A DNA stretch of 64,000 nt. Origin: Guillardia theta CCMP2712 (Eukaryota > Cryptophyceae > Pyrenomonadales > Geminigeraceae). Of this stretch, positions 22,036-33,000 are shown piece by piece (positions within the stretch are counted from its first letter, which is position 1; every line of letters starts with the position of its first letter). A program made the position numbers and the translations under genes. The notes under the pieces are model-generated. The model made no database searches, was not told the DNA's origin, and worked only from the letters and a program-made list of their open reading frames with translations. The stretch is taken from assembly GCF_000315625.1 (NCBI RefSeq), contig NW_005434573.1, positions 99,117 through 163,116 on the forward strand. Direction: 5' to 3'.

Positions 22036-22233
22036 GCACCTTGGCCACGTACGCACTCCACTGGCGGTAGAGCATCCTAGAGCCGTCGAAGGGCAGGACT
22101 GCATGCCAAGTGAGCAGGAGAGTTCTACCTGGCGCGCAGGTCGACCTAGGAGGCAGAGGGAGGGCATGATCAGAGCCATGGAGCCAACGAGCGCCGACCA
22201 AACGAGAGTGAGGATCAGGACGAGACCGTGCAT
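17822..22233 (-). CDS. Lysophospholipid acyltransferase (PlsC/AGPAT family, LCLAT-like)
   Basis: The ATG at 22233 begins HGLVLILTLVWSALVG, a hydrophobic N-terminus. Motifs then follow in family order across many exons: LPFDGSRMLYRQW (22070), MWFTLATLMIERYAKVM (21640), KIVLSGDDLPYAE (21360), the catalytic NHx4D box in VCNHRTRIDWMFM (about 20960), KIVLKDSLKSIPGFGWAMQ (20820-20870), FLFVFLARDKSIDL (20490), GTDLSPHNMAKSDAFA (20200-20240), YRHVLHPKVIGWA (19650), YDVTIAYHDYEEVF (19520), PREVHLHVQ (19390) and AEVEEWIKQ (19030). A cytosolic segment (KRLHQFYGNSKTF) and C-terminal hydrophobic helices (about 18400 and 18000) end at TGA 17822. The order matches lysophosphatidic/lysocardiolipin acyltransferases that put an acyl chain on sn-2 of lysophosphatidate or related lipids at the ER. 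Substrate cannot be fixed from motifs. The intron after LHVQ uses a GC donor with matching phase. Introns hold very large microsatellites. Confidence 0.85.
18190..18300. repeat. GGAGAAG/GGA purine microsatellite
   Basis: Imperfect GGAGGAGAAG arrays in an intron of the acyltransferase gene; the sense strand is pyrimidine-rich. Confidence 0.8.
19245..19328. repeat. (GGAGGAGAG)n nonamer array
   Basis: About nine copies of a GAGGGAGGA unit in an acyltransferase intron. Confidence 0.85.
19695..19900. repeat. (CTCCTCCTCCTGTTG)n minisatellite
   Basis: Array of CTCCTCCTCCTGTTG and CTGCTCCTCCTCCTGTTG units, more than ten copies. It lies in an intron of the minus-strand acyltransferase gene, so here the sense strand is purine-rich, opposite to most arrays in this gene. 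All frames across it are open and low-complexity and are not genes. Confidence 0.9.
21090..21236. repeat. (GGA)n(GCA)n compound microsatellite
   Basis: A long GGA run passes into GCA triplets with two CGG interruptions. It lies in an intron between the KIVLSGDDLPYAE and NHRTRIDW exons. Confidence 0.9.
21729..22037. repeat. (ATC)n(AGC)n compound microsatellite, about 300 bp
   Basis: Alternating blocks of ATC and AGC triplets, the longest triplet array in the window. It lies in the intron next to the LPFDGSRMLYRQW exon. Every reading frame is open and gives homopolymers (Met, Asp, Ser, Leu) only. Confidence 0.95.
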
Positions 22234-23447
22234 GGTAACCTGCGGAGGGTGAGTTCACCTGGGGAGGAGGAGAAGGAGAAGGCGGAGCTAGGCCGGGGAG
22301 GAGAGTATAGAGAAGGAGAGGACGGAGGAGAAGGAGGTGGAGAAGGAGGAGAGGAAGGAGGAGAGGAAGGAATAGAAGTAGAGGACGACGACGAGGAGGA
22401 GGAGGAGAAGAAGAAGAGAGCAGGGACAGAGGAGGGGGGAAGGGGAGAAGGGGGAGAAGTAAAGGAGGAAACGAAGGCTTTGGAGGAGGAGTAGAGGAAG
22501 GGAGAAGAAGGAGCAGAGGAGGAGGAAAACGAGAGGAGGAGCAGGAGCAGGAGCAGGAGCAGCATGAAGAGGGAGAGGGGGGTGGGGGGGGGGTTGTACA
22601 CCTTGGTCATTGTAGTGCTACTACAGTGTGTGCGCCACCGCCATCGAGTTGCAGCAGCAACAATGGAGAGGAAGGTGCCTGCCAGCTCCTCTCACTGTAC
22701 TCCCTCCTCCCTCTTCTTGCTTCCCATCCCTTCCCTTCCCTCCCCTCCCCTTCCCTCCCACTCCCTCTTCTTCATCTCTTCATGCTCTGTTTCCCCTCGC
22801 TATCTCTCCGATCTGTCTCTACCCTCCCCTGTCATACTTTCTCGCTTGCTCCTTCCCCCCTCCCTCCTTCACTTCCTCACTAGCTCCCTCCCTCACTAGC
22901 TTTCTATGCTCTTCTCCCTTCTCCCAACAGCTACCCTGCCTGGCTCTGCCTCCTCCTCGCTGCCCTGCTCGTTCCTCTCCTCCCCCCCGCCCCCCCCGCT
23001 CGCCCTGCCTCCCCTGTTCCCTTCCTGACCAGAACCAGGACCAGAACACCCAGGGCCAGACCCAGGGCGAAAATCTGGGCGAAAATATCCCGACGGGATG
23101 GGGAAGGGGGCAGGGAGAGGAAGAAAGGAGGGGGAGAGGGAGGGGGGGGGGGGGGTATGGGGGGGTGTGGGGGCAAGGACAAGACTGATCAGAAGTGGGG
23201 AGATAGATGAGGCGATGGCGAGGGGGAGTGAAGGACCGGAGGGATGACAGAGGGAGAGTCCAAAACTAGCGGGCGATCACTGGGAAGGACGTGAACGGGA
23301 AGCAAGGGCAGAGCAGAGGCAGGGGCAGGGGCAGGGGCAGGGGCAGGGGCAGGGGCAGGGGCAGGGGCAGACGGGGAGCAAGGTTGTGCTGCTGACAAGG
23401 TTCGATAGCTGCAGGAGTTGAGGAAGGGCGGGAAACAAGCTGCTGCC
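22234..23447. promoter_or_regulatory. Divergent intergenic region, low complexity
   Basis: This is the spacer between the minus-strand acyltransferase start and the plus-strand pseudouridine enzyme start. It contains GGA-rich purine tracts (22255-22565), a long pyrimidine tract (22680-23010), a G run (23141-23155) and a (GGGGCA)n array (23315-23370). Promoters for both genes must be here. No coding exon is supported. Confidence 0.5.
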
Positions 23448-25320
23448 ATGCCTGCCCTCGTGGCCATGAGGAGCTGCTGGAAGCGTTGGAGTCTCAAGCA
23501 TGCTGGAACCAGCGCCCTCCGACTCTCACGAGCGTTCTCCTCGTCTCCTCCCCCTTCCCCCCCTCCCCTTCCTCTCTCCTATTCGCAAGAAGTTCTCGCA
23601 GCCATGGCAGACAACAAGCCCATCGTGGCGCTGGAGTCCACCATCATCTCGCACGGCATGCCCTACCCCAGCAACTACAACATGGCGCTGGAGGTGGAGG
23701 AAGTGATCAGGGCTGGAGGAGCAGTGCCGGCAACCATCGCGATCCTCCATGGCCAGATTCACGTCGGCACTTCGCGTGAGGCCCTGCACCTGCTCGCCGA
23801 GCGAGGTCAGCGAGTGCGCAAGACGGCAAGCAGGGACCTCCCGCTTCTCCTCTCCAGCCAGCAGGACGGGGCGACTACCGTCTCCTCCACCATGAAGATC
23901 GCGAGCATGGCAGGCATACGGGTCTTCGTGACGGGGGGGATAGGAGGGGTGCATAGGGGAGCTGAAACCACCGGCGACGTCTCTGCCGATCTCACAGAAC
24001 TGGCTTCCTCCCCCGTCGCCGTCGTCTGCGCAGGCGCCAAGTCCATCCTTGACATCCCCCGCACCCTCGAGTTCCTCGAGACGTTCTCTGTCCCTGTCAT
24101 GAGCTACCAATCCGATTCCTTTCCTGCATTCTTCACCAGGAGTAGCGGGTGCCCCTCGCAGGTACCGCCTCCTCCTGCTGCTCCTTACCTCTTCGTCTTC
24201 TTTCTCCAGCTCCAGCTCCAGCTCCAGCTCCAGCTTCTCTTCCTCCTCCTCCTCCTCCTCCTCCTCCTCTTTTCCTTCTCCTCGTCTGTCCCTGCTTTCC
24301 CCTTCTTTCCCCCTCTCACTGGTTACAGATTCGAGTGGACACTCCGGAGCATGTAGCTCAAATCATCTCCAACATGTCCAGACTGGGGATGAAGGGAGGA
24401 GCAGGTCATAGACTGTAGCAAATCTCCTCCTTCCACCCCCAGTTCTCAAGCCCCTCTTTCCTTTCGTCCTCTCTCCGCCTCTTCCCTCCTCCCCTTCGCC
24501 TTTTGTTCCGATTGTACGACTTCATCTTGCTTCCCTTACCTTTTCCTCTGGTTCTCCTCTGACTTTTGTCTCCCCGCAGTCCTCGGTGTTCCGATCCCAG
24601 AGGAATCTGCTGCTGAGGGAGAGCAGGTGGAGAAAGCCATCCACAAGGCGCTGATGGAGGCGCAGGAGCAGCGGGTAAGCAGAAGAGGAAGTGGGTCAGG
24701 AGAGGGAGAGGTAGGAGTGGAGAGTCAGAGGAGGAGACGAGAGGAAAGGAGTGGAATCCTGGACAGCGCAGTGCAGGTCAAGTTGGTAGGCAGAGCGGTG
24801 GAGACGTCGAGGTGTCAGTGGGGGAGGAGGGGAGGCTAACAAGCGGCGCAGGTGGAAGGGAACAGGGTAACGCCGTTCCTCCTCAAGAGGATCAACGAGC
24901 TAACGCAGGGAGAGTCGCTGCGAGCAAACGTGGCGCTTGTGAAGAACAACGCGAAGATAGGGGCGAGCGTTGCCGTCGCTCTCATGAACATGGGAGCGTA
25001 CTCGTACCCTCCACTTCCTCCCTCTGTGGTCCGAGGAAGGGGAGGGAACGATAGTGGGGAGTTACAGTGGAAGGGAGTGGGAGGAGGAGAACGGGGAGGA
25101 GGAGGAGCTGGGATGAGTAAGGTTGCAGCAGAGGACAGCGATGTAGTGATAGTGGGAGGATGTGTAGAAGATGTTTCAGGGAAACCAAAGGACCGTTTGA
25201 TTCCTGGTTGCTCTGTTTTTCTTTCCATTCCCTGCTCTGAAATTTCCTTCTCGAAAGGGTCTTCCAACCCGGGCAAAGTGCAAAGAAGCGTTGGAGGGGT
25301 CGGGCACAACATAGCAGGTA

Positions 25321-25352
<32 letters not shown>

Positions 25353-26639
25353 GAGGAGGAGGAGGAGGAGGGGAAAAACAGGAGGGGGAGATGAAACTTC
25401 TTCTCTTGTAGAGGCGCTATTCCTCCTGAACCAGAAGCTGACTCTCTTCTCTGCAATCGGAGACGACGAGGCTGGGTAAGCTGCTACACTCGTGCTCTCC
25501 CCCCTCTTTCCTTGTATCTCCGCTCACGCTTGACGCAGGAAGCAGTTCCTGAGGAGGTGGGAGGATCGGGGAGGCATCGAGACCTTCAACCCGCATGTGG
25601 TGCAGGGGGGCACTACCGCCCACTACCTAGCAGTGGCGAACGAGGAGGGTAAGACTCCTTCCTTGAACCCTCCGAGCTCACGGCCATGGGAAGGTGACTT
25701 GGTGGCTGCGATCGCGGACATGGACGTTTTCAGCAGCATCTCCACAGGCTACGTCCTTGAGGCGGCGGCAGATAAGATCCGACGGGCTCGGCTGCTCGTC
25801 CTGGATGGGAATGTCCCGCCTGAGACATTTCGGACGCTGCTTGAGGTTGAAGGAGGCCAGCGCGCCTGGCTCGCTGACAGGGAGGGCAGGTAGCGCGAGA
25901 GGGGGGCGTTCCAGTGTTCTTTGAGCCGACTTCAGCTCCTAAGGTAGATGGCGGCAGCGGAGGAGGAGGGTAATGTTGCTGGCAGGCGAGGCTGGTGGCT
26001 CAAAGTAGCCTCCTCGGGAATATAGACTTCATATCCCCCAACGAACTGGAGCTTCGCGCCATGGTAGAGTGTCTCCTTCCTTCCAACAGGTCTGAGACTT
26101 GAGCCGCTCCCCCTTGCTTCCCCCTGAGGTCCTCCTTCCCTGCTCCTGTGACCAGGCCCGTCCAAGACCTCCAGCTCTCCCAGCTCTTCTCTGTCGTCTT
26201 GGACTCAGGCGTGAGAAACGTGCTCATGACAGCAGGGAAGGATGGAGTGTTCTATGGGAGGAAGGACGATACCACAGGCAGCTCTTAGTGAGTTCTCCTG
26301 CTCGCCATGACGAGCCTCCAGGCGATGTCTCAATCGTTCAGTTTCCTCCTCCTCAGGCAGAGAATCTGAGCATTGTCAACACGTCAGGAGCAGGAGACAC
26401 GTTCGCAGCTGGCTTCATCCGCGGCATAGTCAAGGTCGTCCCCCTCCCTGCTCCTCTTGCACTCAACACCCTCCAGGGTCTGCCTATCGACCGGTCGATC
26501 GAGCTGGGGCAGGTGAGAAGATCCTGCGGCAGGGGTGTCAAGTCTGACTGCTGAGGAGCAGAGAGCTGCCATGCTCACGCTGCAGTGCGACGATACCGTC
26601 TCCAGCAGGATAGCAGAGTTAGCGCTCTCGGGGGCCTAA
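23448..26639 (+). CDS. Bifunctional pseudouridine-5'-phosphate glycosidase / pseudouridine kinase
   Basis: A fusion of PsuG and PfkB-type PsuK domains that degrades pseudouridine. The kinase makes pseudouridine 5'-phosphate, and the glycosidase cleaves it to uracil and ribose 5-phosphate. The ATG at 23448 begins an Arg/Ser-rich, acid-free leader (RSCWKRWSLKHAG, LRLSRAFSS) that looks like a mitochondrial presequence. PsuG motifs are VALESTIISHGMPYP, GAVPATIAILHG, VFVTGGIGGVHRGAE, DVSADLTELA, CAGAKSILDIPRTLEFLET, then RVDTPEHVAQII, VLGVPIPEE and TPFLLKRINELTQGESL (24865-24920). PfkB motifs are VVIVGGCVEDVSGKP, GSSNPGKVQRSVGGVGHNIA, TLFSAIGDDEAG, GGTTAHYLAVANEE, VPVFFEPTSAPK, DFISPNELELRAM, VLMTAGKDGVFYG and the anion-hole/catalytic NTSGAGDTFAAGF (26378-26417). 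The last exon reads CDDTVSSRIAELALSGA and stops at TAA 26637-26639. Two introns are notable: one of about 44 bp before VAREGGVPV, and a 63-nt stretch (about 25197-25259) that can be spliced or read through. Confidence 0.92.
24205..24270. repeat. (CAGCTC)n then (CTC)n in intron
   Basis: A hexamer array of the same family as at 2641, followed by CTC triplets. It lies in the first intron of the pseudouridine enzyme gene. Confidence 0.85.
25329..25371. repeat. (GGA)n microsatellite in intron
   Basis: About 13 GGA triplets just after the donor following the HNIA motif. Here the sense strand is purine-rich. Confidence 0.85.
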
Positions 26640-29000
26640 AATAACCGTTGAACTTCGGAACGCCTTCCAGAGTCGAAGCCGGCTGAGGCCGGGCTTTCAA
26701 GTTTGTGAGAGTCACCCCCTTTACTTGTCAACCTTCGGGAACTTTCTCAGTGTCACCGTCAAGCGGCGTCACTGACTGCGGCTCCGCCGGCCGGGTGCGG
26801 CGCGGCCCGGTGCGGCCGCCCGCCGGGCGGGCGCCGGCGCCGGGGCTCCGATCATCACTGGCACCGTGACAACGGTCAGACCGCCCGACACCGTACCGTG
26901 CTGCCATCGCGGATCGCATGCCAGCCGTGCCAGTCAGATGATGGTAGCCCCGAGTTCAAAGTTACTAACTGTAACACTGAAACTCTCCTGTAAACCAAGA
27001 CGCCGCGGCGCCGTGACCCTTAAGTTACGTGTCACAGTGTTCAACGGTTTTCGAGGCGGCAATATAGTGCTTGCGACGAAGAGGAGGCGCCTTCAAGCTT
27101 CAACAAAGGCCCGGCGGGCCTAGCCGTCGTGCTAAGGTCCCCTCATGTCTGGATGCTTGGGTTTCACATCACTTGAAAATCTGTGCCTTGTTGCAACTGA
27201 GGTCGATATGATGTCTGCATTACTTTGGCACAGTACAACTGAGCCGTCTAACAAACTTGCCAGTGCTTCGTCACGGCGGGGCCGCCGGGGCGTGGCCCAG
27301 TGCGGCGCGGCGGCGCCCGGCGGCCCAGCCGGGCGTGCCGCGGGCGGGGCGGGCGTACTAGGCTGGGCGCCGGGGGGGGGCGCCGGCACTGTCGAGTCCG
27401 ACGGACCGTACGGTCGGGCCCGGTGGCACCACTGTACTACTAGGCTAACGGTACGGTAACGGTTGAACGGCGGTAAGCCGGCGGTCCCCCGGGGGCCCCG
27501 GGCCCCGTACTCCGGCGTACCGTGCCGCGGTCGGACTCCGGGATCATCGGATCATGGCGCGGGGCGCGGCGCCTGCTGCCGCACGGGAGGAGATGTTGAC
27601 AGTGAAGGGGGAGGCTTTTTATTTCTCAAGTTGTCATGGGGCCTAGTCAGGCAGGGGCTAAAGATAAGTGACACTGGTGACCGGCGTGACCGGAAGTTGC
27701 CCGCCGCGGTTAGGATAGAATACAGCCCGCCTCGGCAGAAAGTATAGCAAAATCTTCGAGGCAGTCAAAGTTGTTGAACATGAACTTACGACTACAAGAA
27801 AGGGCAGCGAACTTCGGGGAGGGGCAGACGGTGAGCAGCTCAGATATCAACATGGCCCATGTAGTAACCAACAGGTTATGACCCCTCCAAACACTGTATG
27901 ACTTGGGGGTAAGGGGTAGGCCAGCAATAAATCCGACTTTACGAAAGGGAGGGGTTTCGATGCTGCCATTTATCCCTTAGCAATGACCACTCTCACCCCC
28001 CCTTTGCATATGAATGCTATAGGTACCCCCTGGTGAGGATCCGCCCCTCACGGGGAACATTTCAAAACTTGGGTTTTAAAAGTGTGCTAGATGTGATATC
28101 TGGTACCCATTTGTACCGAGATATTCCACCCCCCACCCCCCATTGGAACTCTACCCCTCAATAGGTTCGGAAGGGATAAAGTATTTCGAGGTGCCTTACA
28201 GACCCAGCAGTAAAAGAAGACGTGATCTTAGAGATATCAGCGAAAATGAGTGTTTTCGACTCATACAGAGTCAGCAATCAGGAATTAACCTTTATACCAA
28301 CAAAAGCACCCCACCCCACGTGGTTCAAGCCATTTCTTGGATCATCACCCCTTATTTGCTCCAGAAAAGAGGGGGTAATTGGATACCCTACCATGCTCTG
28401 CCTCATGGAAGGAGTTAAAGTCGGTTACATCAAATAACTGAAACCGTTTCGCAATGCACTGAAGCGTGAGGTTGTTGGGGTACGGGGTGCCAGGGGTAAA
28501 TTCAGGAAGATATAGGGGTGGGTGATACATATAGATCTGAGATACGAAATGAAGGGTGGGTGATCTCTCAAAGGGGTGGTAAAGCAAGGGGGTGGTTGGC
28601 ATGTGGATACTGTAGCCCCATTGCTACCCACCCCCCAGTCTCCTACTTAACTCCATACCGACCCGTGACTACCCTGAATTTGCTTGAAATAAGACCGGTG
28701 TGTCCCATATATACCCCTCTTCTTCCCTAGAAAAGAACCGGTATATACATACCACCCCAGCTTATCCGCCTACTTCTCCTTTGACCCTTCCTTGGACCCC
28801 ACCCTTGCAATTCATGACCCCCCAATATGAAGTAATTTTGGTATCATACCACCCACTAAATTCCGAGGCGCTACTACCCCCACCTACCAACTTCGACTTT
28901 TCCTCCACACAGCCATTGGCTACTAGAACACACATCCTGTGCGGCTCAGACCGGCTTTCTATCCACCCACCGCCTCCTCCTCCTCCTCCTCGACCTCCTC
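26640..29000. repeat. Repeat block R2: GC-rich core plus TACCCC-rich tract
   Basis: No supported gene. From 26690 to 27590 the DNA is very GC-rich with runs of CCGGC/GCCGG/CGGGCG words and TGAC/GTCA motifs. From about 27840 to 28900 it becomes A/C-rich with TACCCC, CCACCCC and also GGGGTA words. The core word GGATCATCGGATCATGGC (about 27540) nearly matches GGATCATCTGATCATGGC at 62568 in block R7. Open frames across the core, for example 27145-27459, have no recognisable protein. A CCT triplet run lies at 28975-29020. Confidence 0.55.
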
Positions 29001-29339
29001 CTCCTCCTCCTCCGCCGCCGCAGCCGCCGACGCCCACCTTGCATCTTAAGAATTCACTTCCATCCTCTTCATCTCAATCCTTGCCTGTATATCACATCTC
29101 GGATTTGACCCAGAAAACTGCCCAACTGCTGAGCTTGTGGAGTTTTTCAAATTTGATTTGTTCTTTCCAAACCTTCTGCTTTGCAAGCCAACTCTTGTTC
29201 ACAGTTTATCAAAGCATCGAAAGTGATAGATCATTGATCCCACGAGTCAAGCGAGTGAGTGCAGCTTAGCGCAGCAAAGCTGTCCTTGCAGAGAGAGGCA
29301 GTCTCGATCCAGCCATCTGCATTTTTCAAGAACCATCCG

Positions 29340-29870
29340 ATGGATACCTCGAAGCCTTTTGCTCGGCGCAGATTTGCTTTGCAAGAGGGCTCGGACTCAC
29401 ACATGGACTGTGTGATCTTAGCCATGAAATACGCCGACATGTTAGGAACTAAAGGGGATCATGAAGCATCAATCTCGGACACAGAGAAAAGCTTATCCGA
29501 CACAGACCACAGTGCACAAGTTCCCTCCCTCCCTCCCTTGAGATCTTGCTCTCTCCCAGGCGCAGCCTTCTCCCCCATGAGCAAGCATGAAGGATCACGG
29601 AAACCGAGGAGACGAACGGCAAATCTCTTGTACAGTTTTAAGCCAGGAAAGAATACGTGCGCTAGTAGCCATACGAGAAAGGAAGGCGAAGACAAGGTGG
29701 TGGATTTTCGCAGAAGACGCAGGATTATCAGGCAGCCGTCCACGAGCTCGAACCCTGCGTCAACCTCAGACCAAGAGATCGAGCTCATCTCTAAGGAGGA
29801 TACCGCTGCTTGCGGAGAAATATCGCCAACCATCACTAGCTTCGGTGTTGAGAATTTTTTACAAGTTTAG
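29340..29870 (+). CDS. Small single-exon protein of unknown function (176 aa)
   Basis: An open frame starts at ATG 29340 (DTSKPFARRRFALQEG) and ends at TAG 29868-29870. The protein is polar with no membrane helix. A short possible helix (MDCVILAMKYADMLG) is followed by a Ser/Asp stretch and a strongly basic central part (RKPRRRTANLLYSFKPG, DFRRRRRIIRQPS), then an acidic/hydrophobic end (EIELISKEDTAACGEISP). An AATAAA-like signal (GAATAAAACC, about 29889) follows the stop. The gene converges on urease, with about 170 bp between stops. I do not recognise a family. Normal complexity, a clear start and the polyA-like signal favour a real gene. Confidence 0.5.
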   Translation: MDTSKPFARRRFALQEGSDSHMDCVILAMKYADMLGTKGDHEASISDTEKSLSDTDHSAQVPSLPPLRSCSLPGAAFSPMSKHEGSRKPRRRTANLLYSFKPGKNTCASSHTRKEGEDKVVDFRRRRRIIRQPSTSSNPASTSDQEIELISKEDTAACGEISPTITSFGVENFLQV

Positions 29871-30041
29871 CATGGTGTACTTGTTGTGAATAAAACCAAC
29901 CCTTTTGGAAAAGGTGCTCGCTTGCAGCAAACTCATTCAAGTCTGTTTAATTTTTAACACGCATCGAACCAGCGCATGGCAAGATTTTAAAGATTGATCA
30001 CCACGACTACAATTTGATCATCATAACAGCACTTTGCTCTC

Positions 30042-33000
30042 TTAGAACAAAAAGTATCTTTGAGCAAGAGGAAGCCGATCGGCAGGAGCACAGCTGTCAA
30101 ACCAAACCTCATCATCATCTCATTCAATGCTTAACGTCAATCTCACCTGAGCTCCACGCCATCCGCCGTCACGACATACGTCTCCGAGTTGACCTGAACG
30201 CGAGTGTAAGAAAATAGAAGGGGGCAGACAAGGAGCAAGGAAAGTGGTGACAACAAGAGAAGGAGAAAGTTGGAAGCAGGCTTGGGAACAAGGAAAAGAA
30301 CGACGATCTACGTTGATGCTCGGAGTTGCGTCGTTGTACTTCATATCTTTCTTTCCGACGGTCCTGGTCCCAGTCACTGCAACTGCCCTCTGCCTACAGG
30401 GTAAGAGGAGAAAGCAGGACAGGCAGCACGGGACCTTCTGCAGGCCGTAGGAGGCGACGATGCCCTTGCTGAGAGACACTTGCGACACGAACGTGACGCA
30501 GCTCTGCCCGATCGCCTTCCGCCTCTGGTCATACCCCCAGGCCTCCTGCTCACAAGCTCTACCTTAGGGCCGAAGGAGCCGAACATCGGGCGCATCATGA
30601 CAGGCTGGGGAGTGGGGATGGAGGCGTTGGGGTCGCCCATCTAAGAGTAGTGTCAGGAAGAGGAGAGGGAGACGGAGAGGCGGGGAAAAAAAGAAGCAGA
30701 AACAGGAGCAGAAACAGCAGAATGGTAGGAGGAGGAGGAGGAGGAGGAATGCCTGCGCCCATGCGATGAAACCTCCCTTGAGGACCATCTCAGGTTTGGC
30801 TCCGAAGAACTCAGGTTTCCAGATGACAAGGTCTGCCATCTTGCCAACCTACACAAGGAGAGTGAGGAGTTTCAACTTCGTAGAGCAAGAGAGGAGGGAG
30901 GTGGCACATGGCGCGAGGAGGACGGGGTAGATGTTGTGGGACGATGGAAGGCGCAAAGAAGAGAAGGGGATCATCGGAAGGGAGGAGCATCGGGGGATGA
31001 TGGGAGACGAGCAAGTTGGAAGCCTGTCAAGGGAGAGGGGGAGACCTCGATGGATCCGATCACTTGGGAGAATCCGTGGGCAATGGCAGGGTTGATGGTG
31101 TACTTGGCGATGTAGCGCTGAAGGAACACCGTCAGAGCTTGCGGGGAAGAGCAGGAGCAAAGGACCTTGACGCGGAGGTTGTCTGACTCCTTGTCTTCAG
31201 GAAGAGTCCCGCTGCATGGTGCGGCAGGTAAGCAGGGAAATAGATCTTTGAAGTGGGGATGTAAAACTTGCGGGGTAGAGCAAAAGGAACAAAGGGCCAG
31301 GGAGGGCGGCGCAAACGAGCCGAGGAGGAGCAGGTGGTAGAGTTGCAGATGCAGGTGGAGGTGGCGGAAAGGGAAGAGCGAGGAGGGAGGAGGGAGAAGG
31401 GAGGAGGGAGGAGGGAGGAGGGAGAAGGAGGAAGAGGATCTTTAGTTTACCGCTGCTGCTTCATCTTTGCAGCAGTCTGCCACGTCCTTGCAATGACCTC
31501 TCCGATTCTTCCCATGGCTAGTGCAGTTGAATGTTATGCACAGAAAACGGGGAAGCAAACGAGAAGCAGGGAGGGGGAGGAGGGGAGACCGATGATGTTA
31601 CGGGAGGAGCGAGGAACAAGAGTGTTGTTCACAGGGAATAGTTGGTCAGATTGTTTGGGCTGGAAAGAGGAAGACGACAAGAAAGAAAGATGACAAGGAC
31701 TGGAGAGTGGAGCTCATGAGAAAGGGAACGCAGAGCTATGCAAGGGGGGGGAGGAGAGAGAAGAGAGGGATTGACAAGACAGAGGAAGCGGTCAAGGCAG
31801 AGCACGACAGGTGAAACAGACGTGACATGGGAATGGCAAAGAAAACACCTTGAGAGTCACTGGACATGATGCAGATCGCTCCCATGTCATGAAGAATGTC
31901 CTCGGCCTGAACGTTGCACAAATTCAAGACGGATACGACAGCCTGTTGCCCCAACCCCGCACAGCAGCCTCCCCAGCAGGGACGCAGGAAGGTGAGGGCA
32001 GGAAATGCGGGGAGGGGGGGGGGGGACGAGCAGCCGCCATGTCGATAGTGTCGCACTCACTTGAATGGTCTTGTCTCGGATCCTGGACTCAGCGAAGGCC
32101 ACGTCCTCGGAGATGTTCTGCGAGCTCCCTATGAGGAGCAGACGACAATATGACAGCCAGGCACCTTGTCAAGATGATGACAGACCATGAGCATGTCAAC
32201 ATGCTCGTCGATCGTGTTGATCTGAACTCACAGTAAGTCTCCTGTACCTTGACTGCTCCCAGCTCCCAGCTCCCAGCTCCCAGCTCCCAGCTCCCAGCTC
32301 CCTCCCTCCACTCTCTCATCCCTTCCAATCTCCTTCCTCACCGTGAAAGGCTTCGTAGGGTTGGTGGAGGAAGCGATGACGTTTGCCTGAGGAGCGTCAG
32401 ACGAGCATTCAAGAGGATACCTTGACGTCTCTCACCTGCGAACAAACTTTGATGATGTCGGGAGCATGCCCGCCTCCTGCTCCTTCGCTGTGATACGTGT
32501 GGATGGTTCTGCCCTGCAGAGAGTTTTACCCTTCTTCCTCCTCCTCCTCCTCCTCCTCCTCCTCCTCCTCCTCCTCCTCTCCCCTTTTACCTTGAAGGCA
32601 GCAATCGTGTCTTCAACGCAGCAACTCTCGTTCAGAGTGTCCGTGTGGATGGTCACTGGGAAGAAGAGAAGGGAAAGTCAGCAAGAGAAACGAAGAAAGA
32701 GAAGGAGGAGGGTAGAAAGAAACATGACGGAGAAGAGATGGATAGAACATAGAGACGGAGAAAATAGCAGGAACAGGGAAGCTCCGGGCGAGGGGAAGGA
32801 GGGAGGGAGGGAGGGAGGGAGTGAGGGAGGGAGGGAGGATTAAACCTTGGATATCGTATTCCTCTGCGATTGACAAGCAGGAATCGATAGCAGCTGGCGT
32901 CGTTCCCCAGTCCTCGTGCAGTTTCAAACCTGGGCAACTCGTCACTTCCTTCCCGCCCCCTCTCCTCCTCCCACCAGCACATCCAGCCTCGATCATCTCT

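Noticed and set aside
21684-22061. Met/Asp/Leu homopolymer frames
   Set aside because: Translation of the ATC/AGC triplet array; no start context or flanking coding sequence.
27145-27459. 104-aa frame in R2 core
   Set aside because: Same reason as the R3 frames: composition-driven opening in a repeat core.
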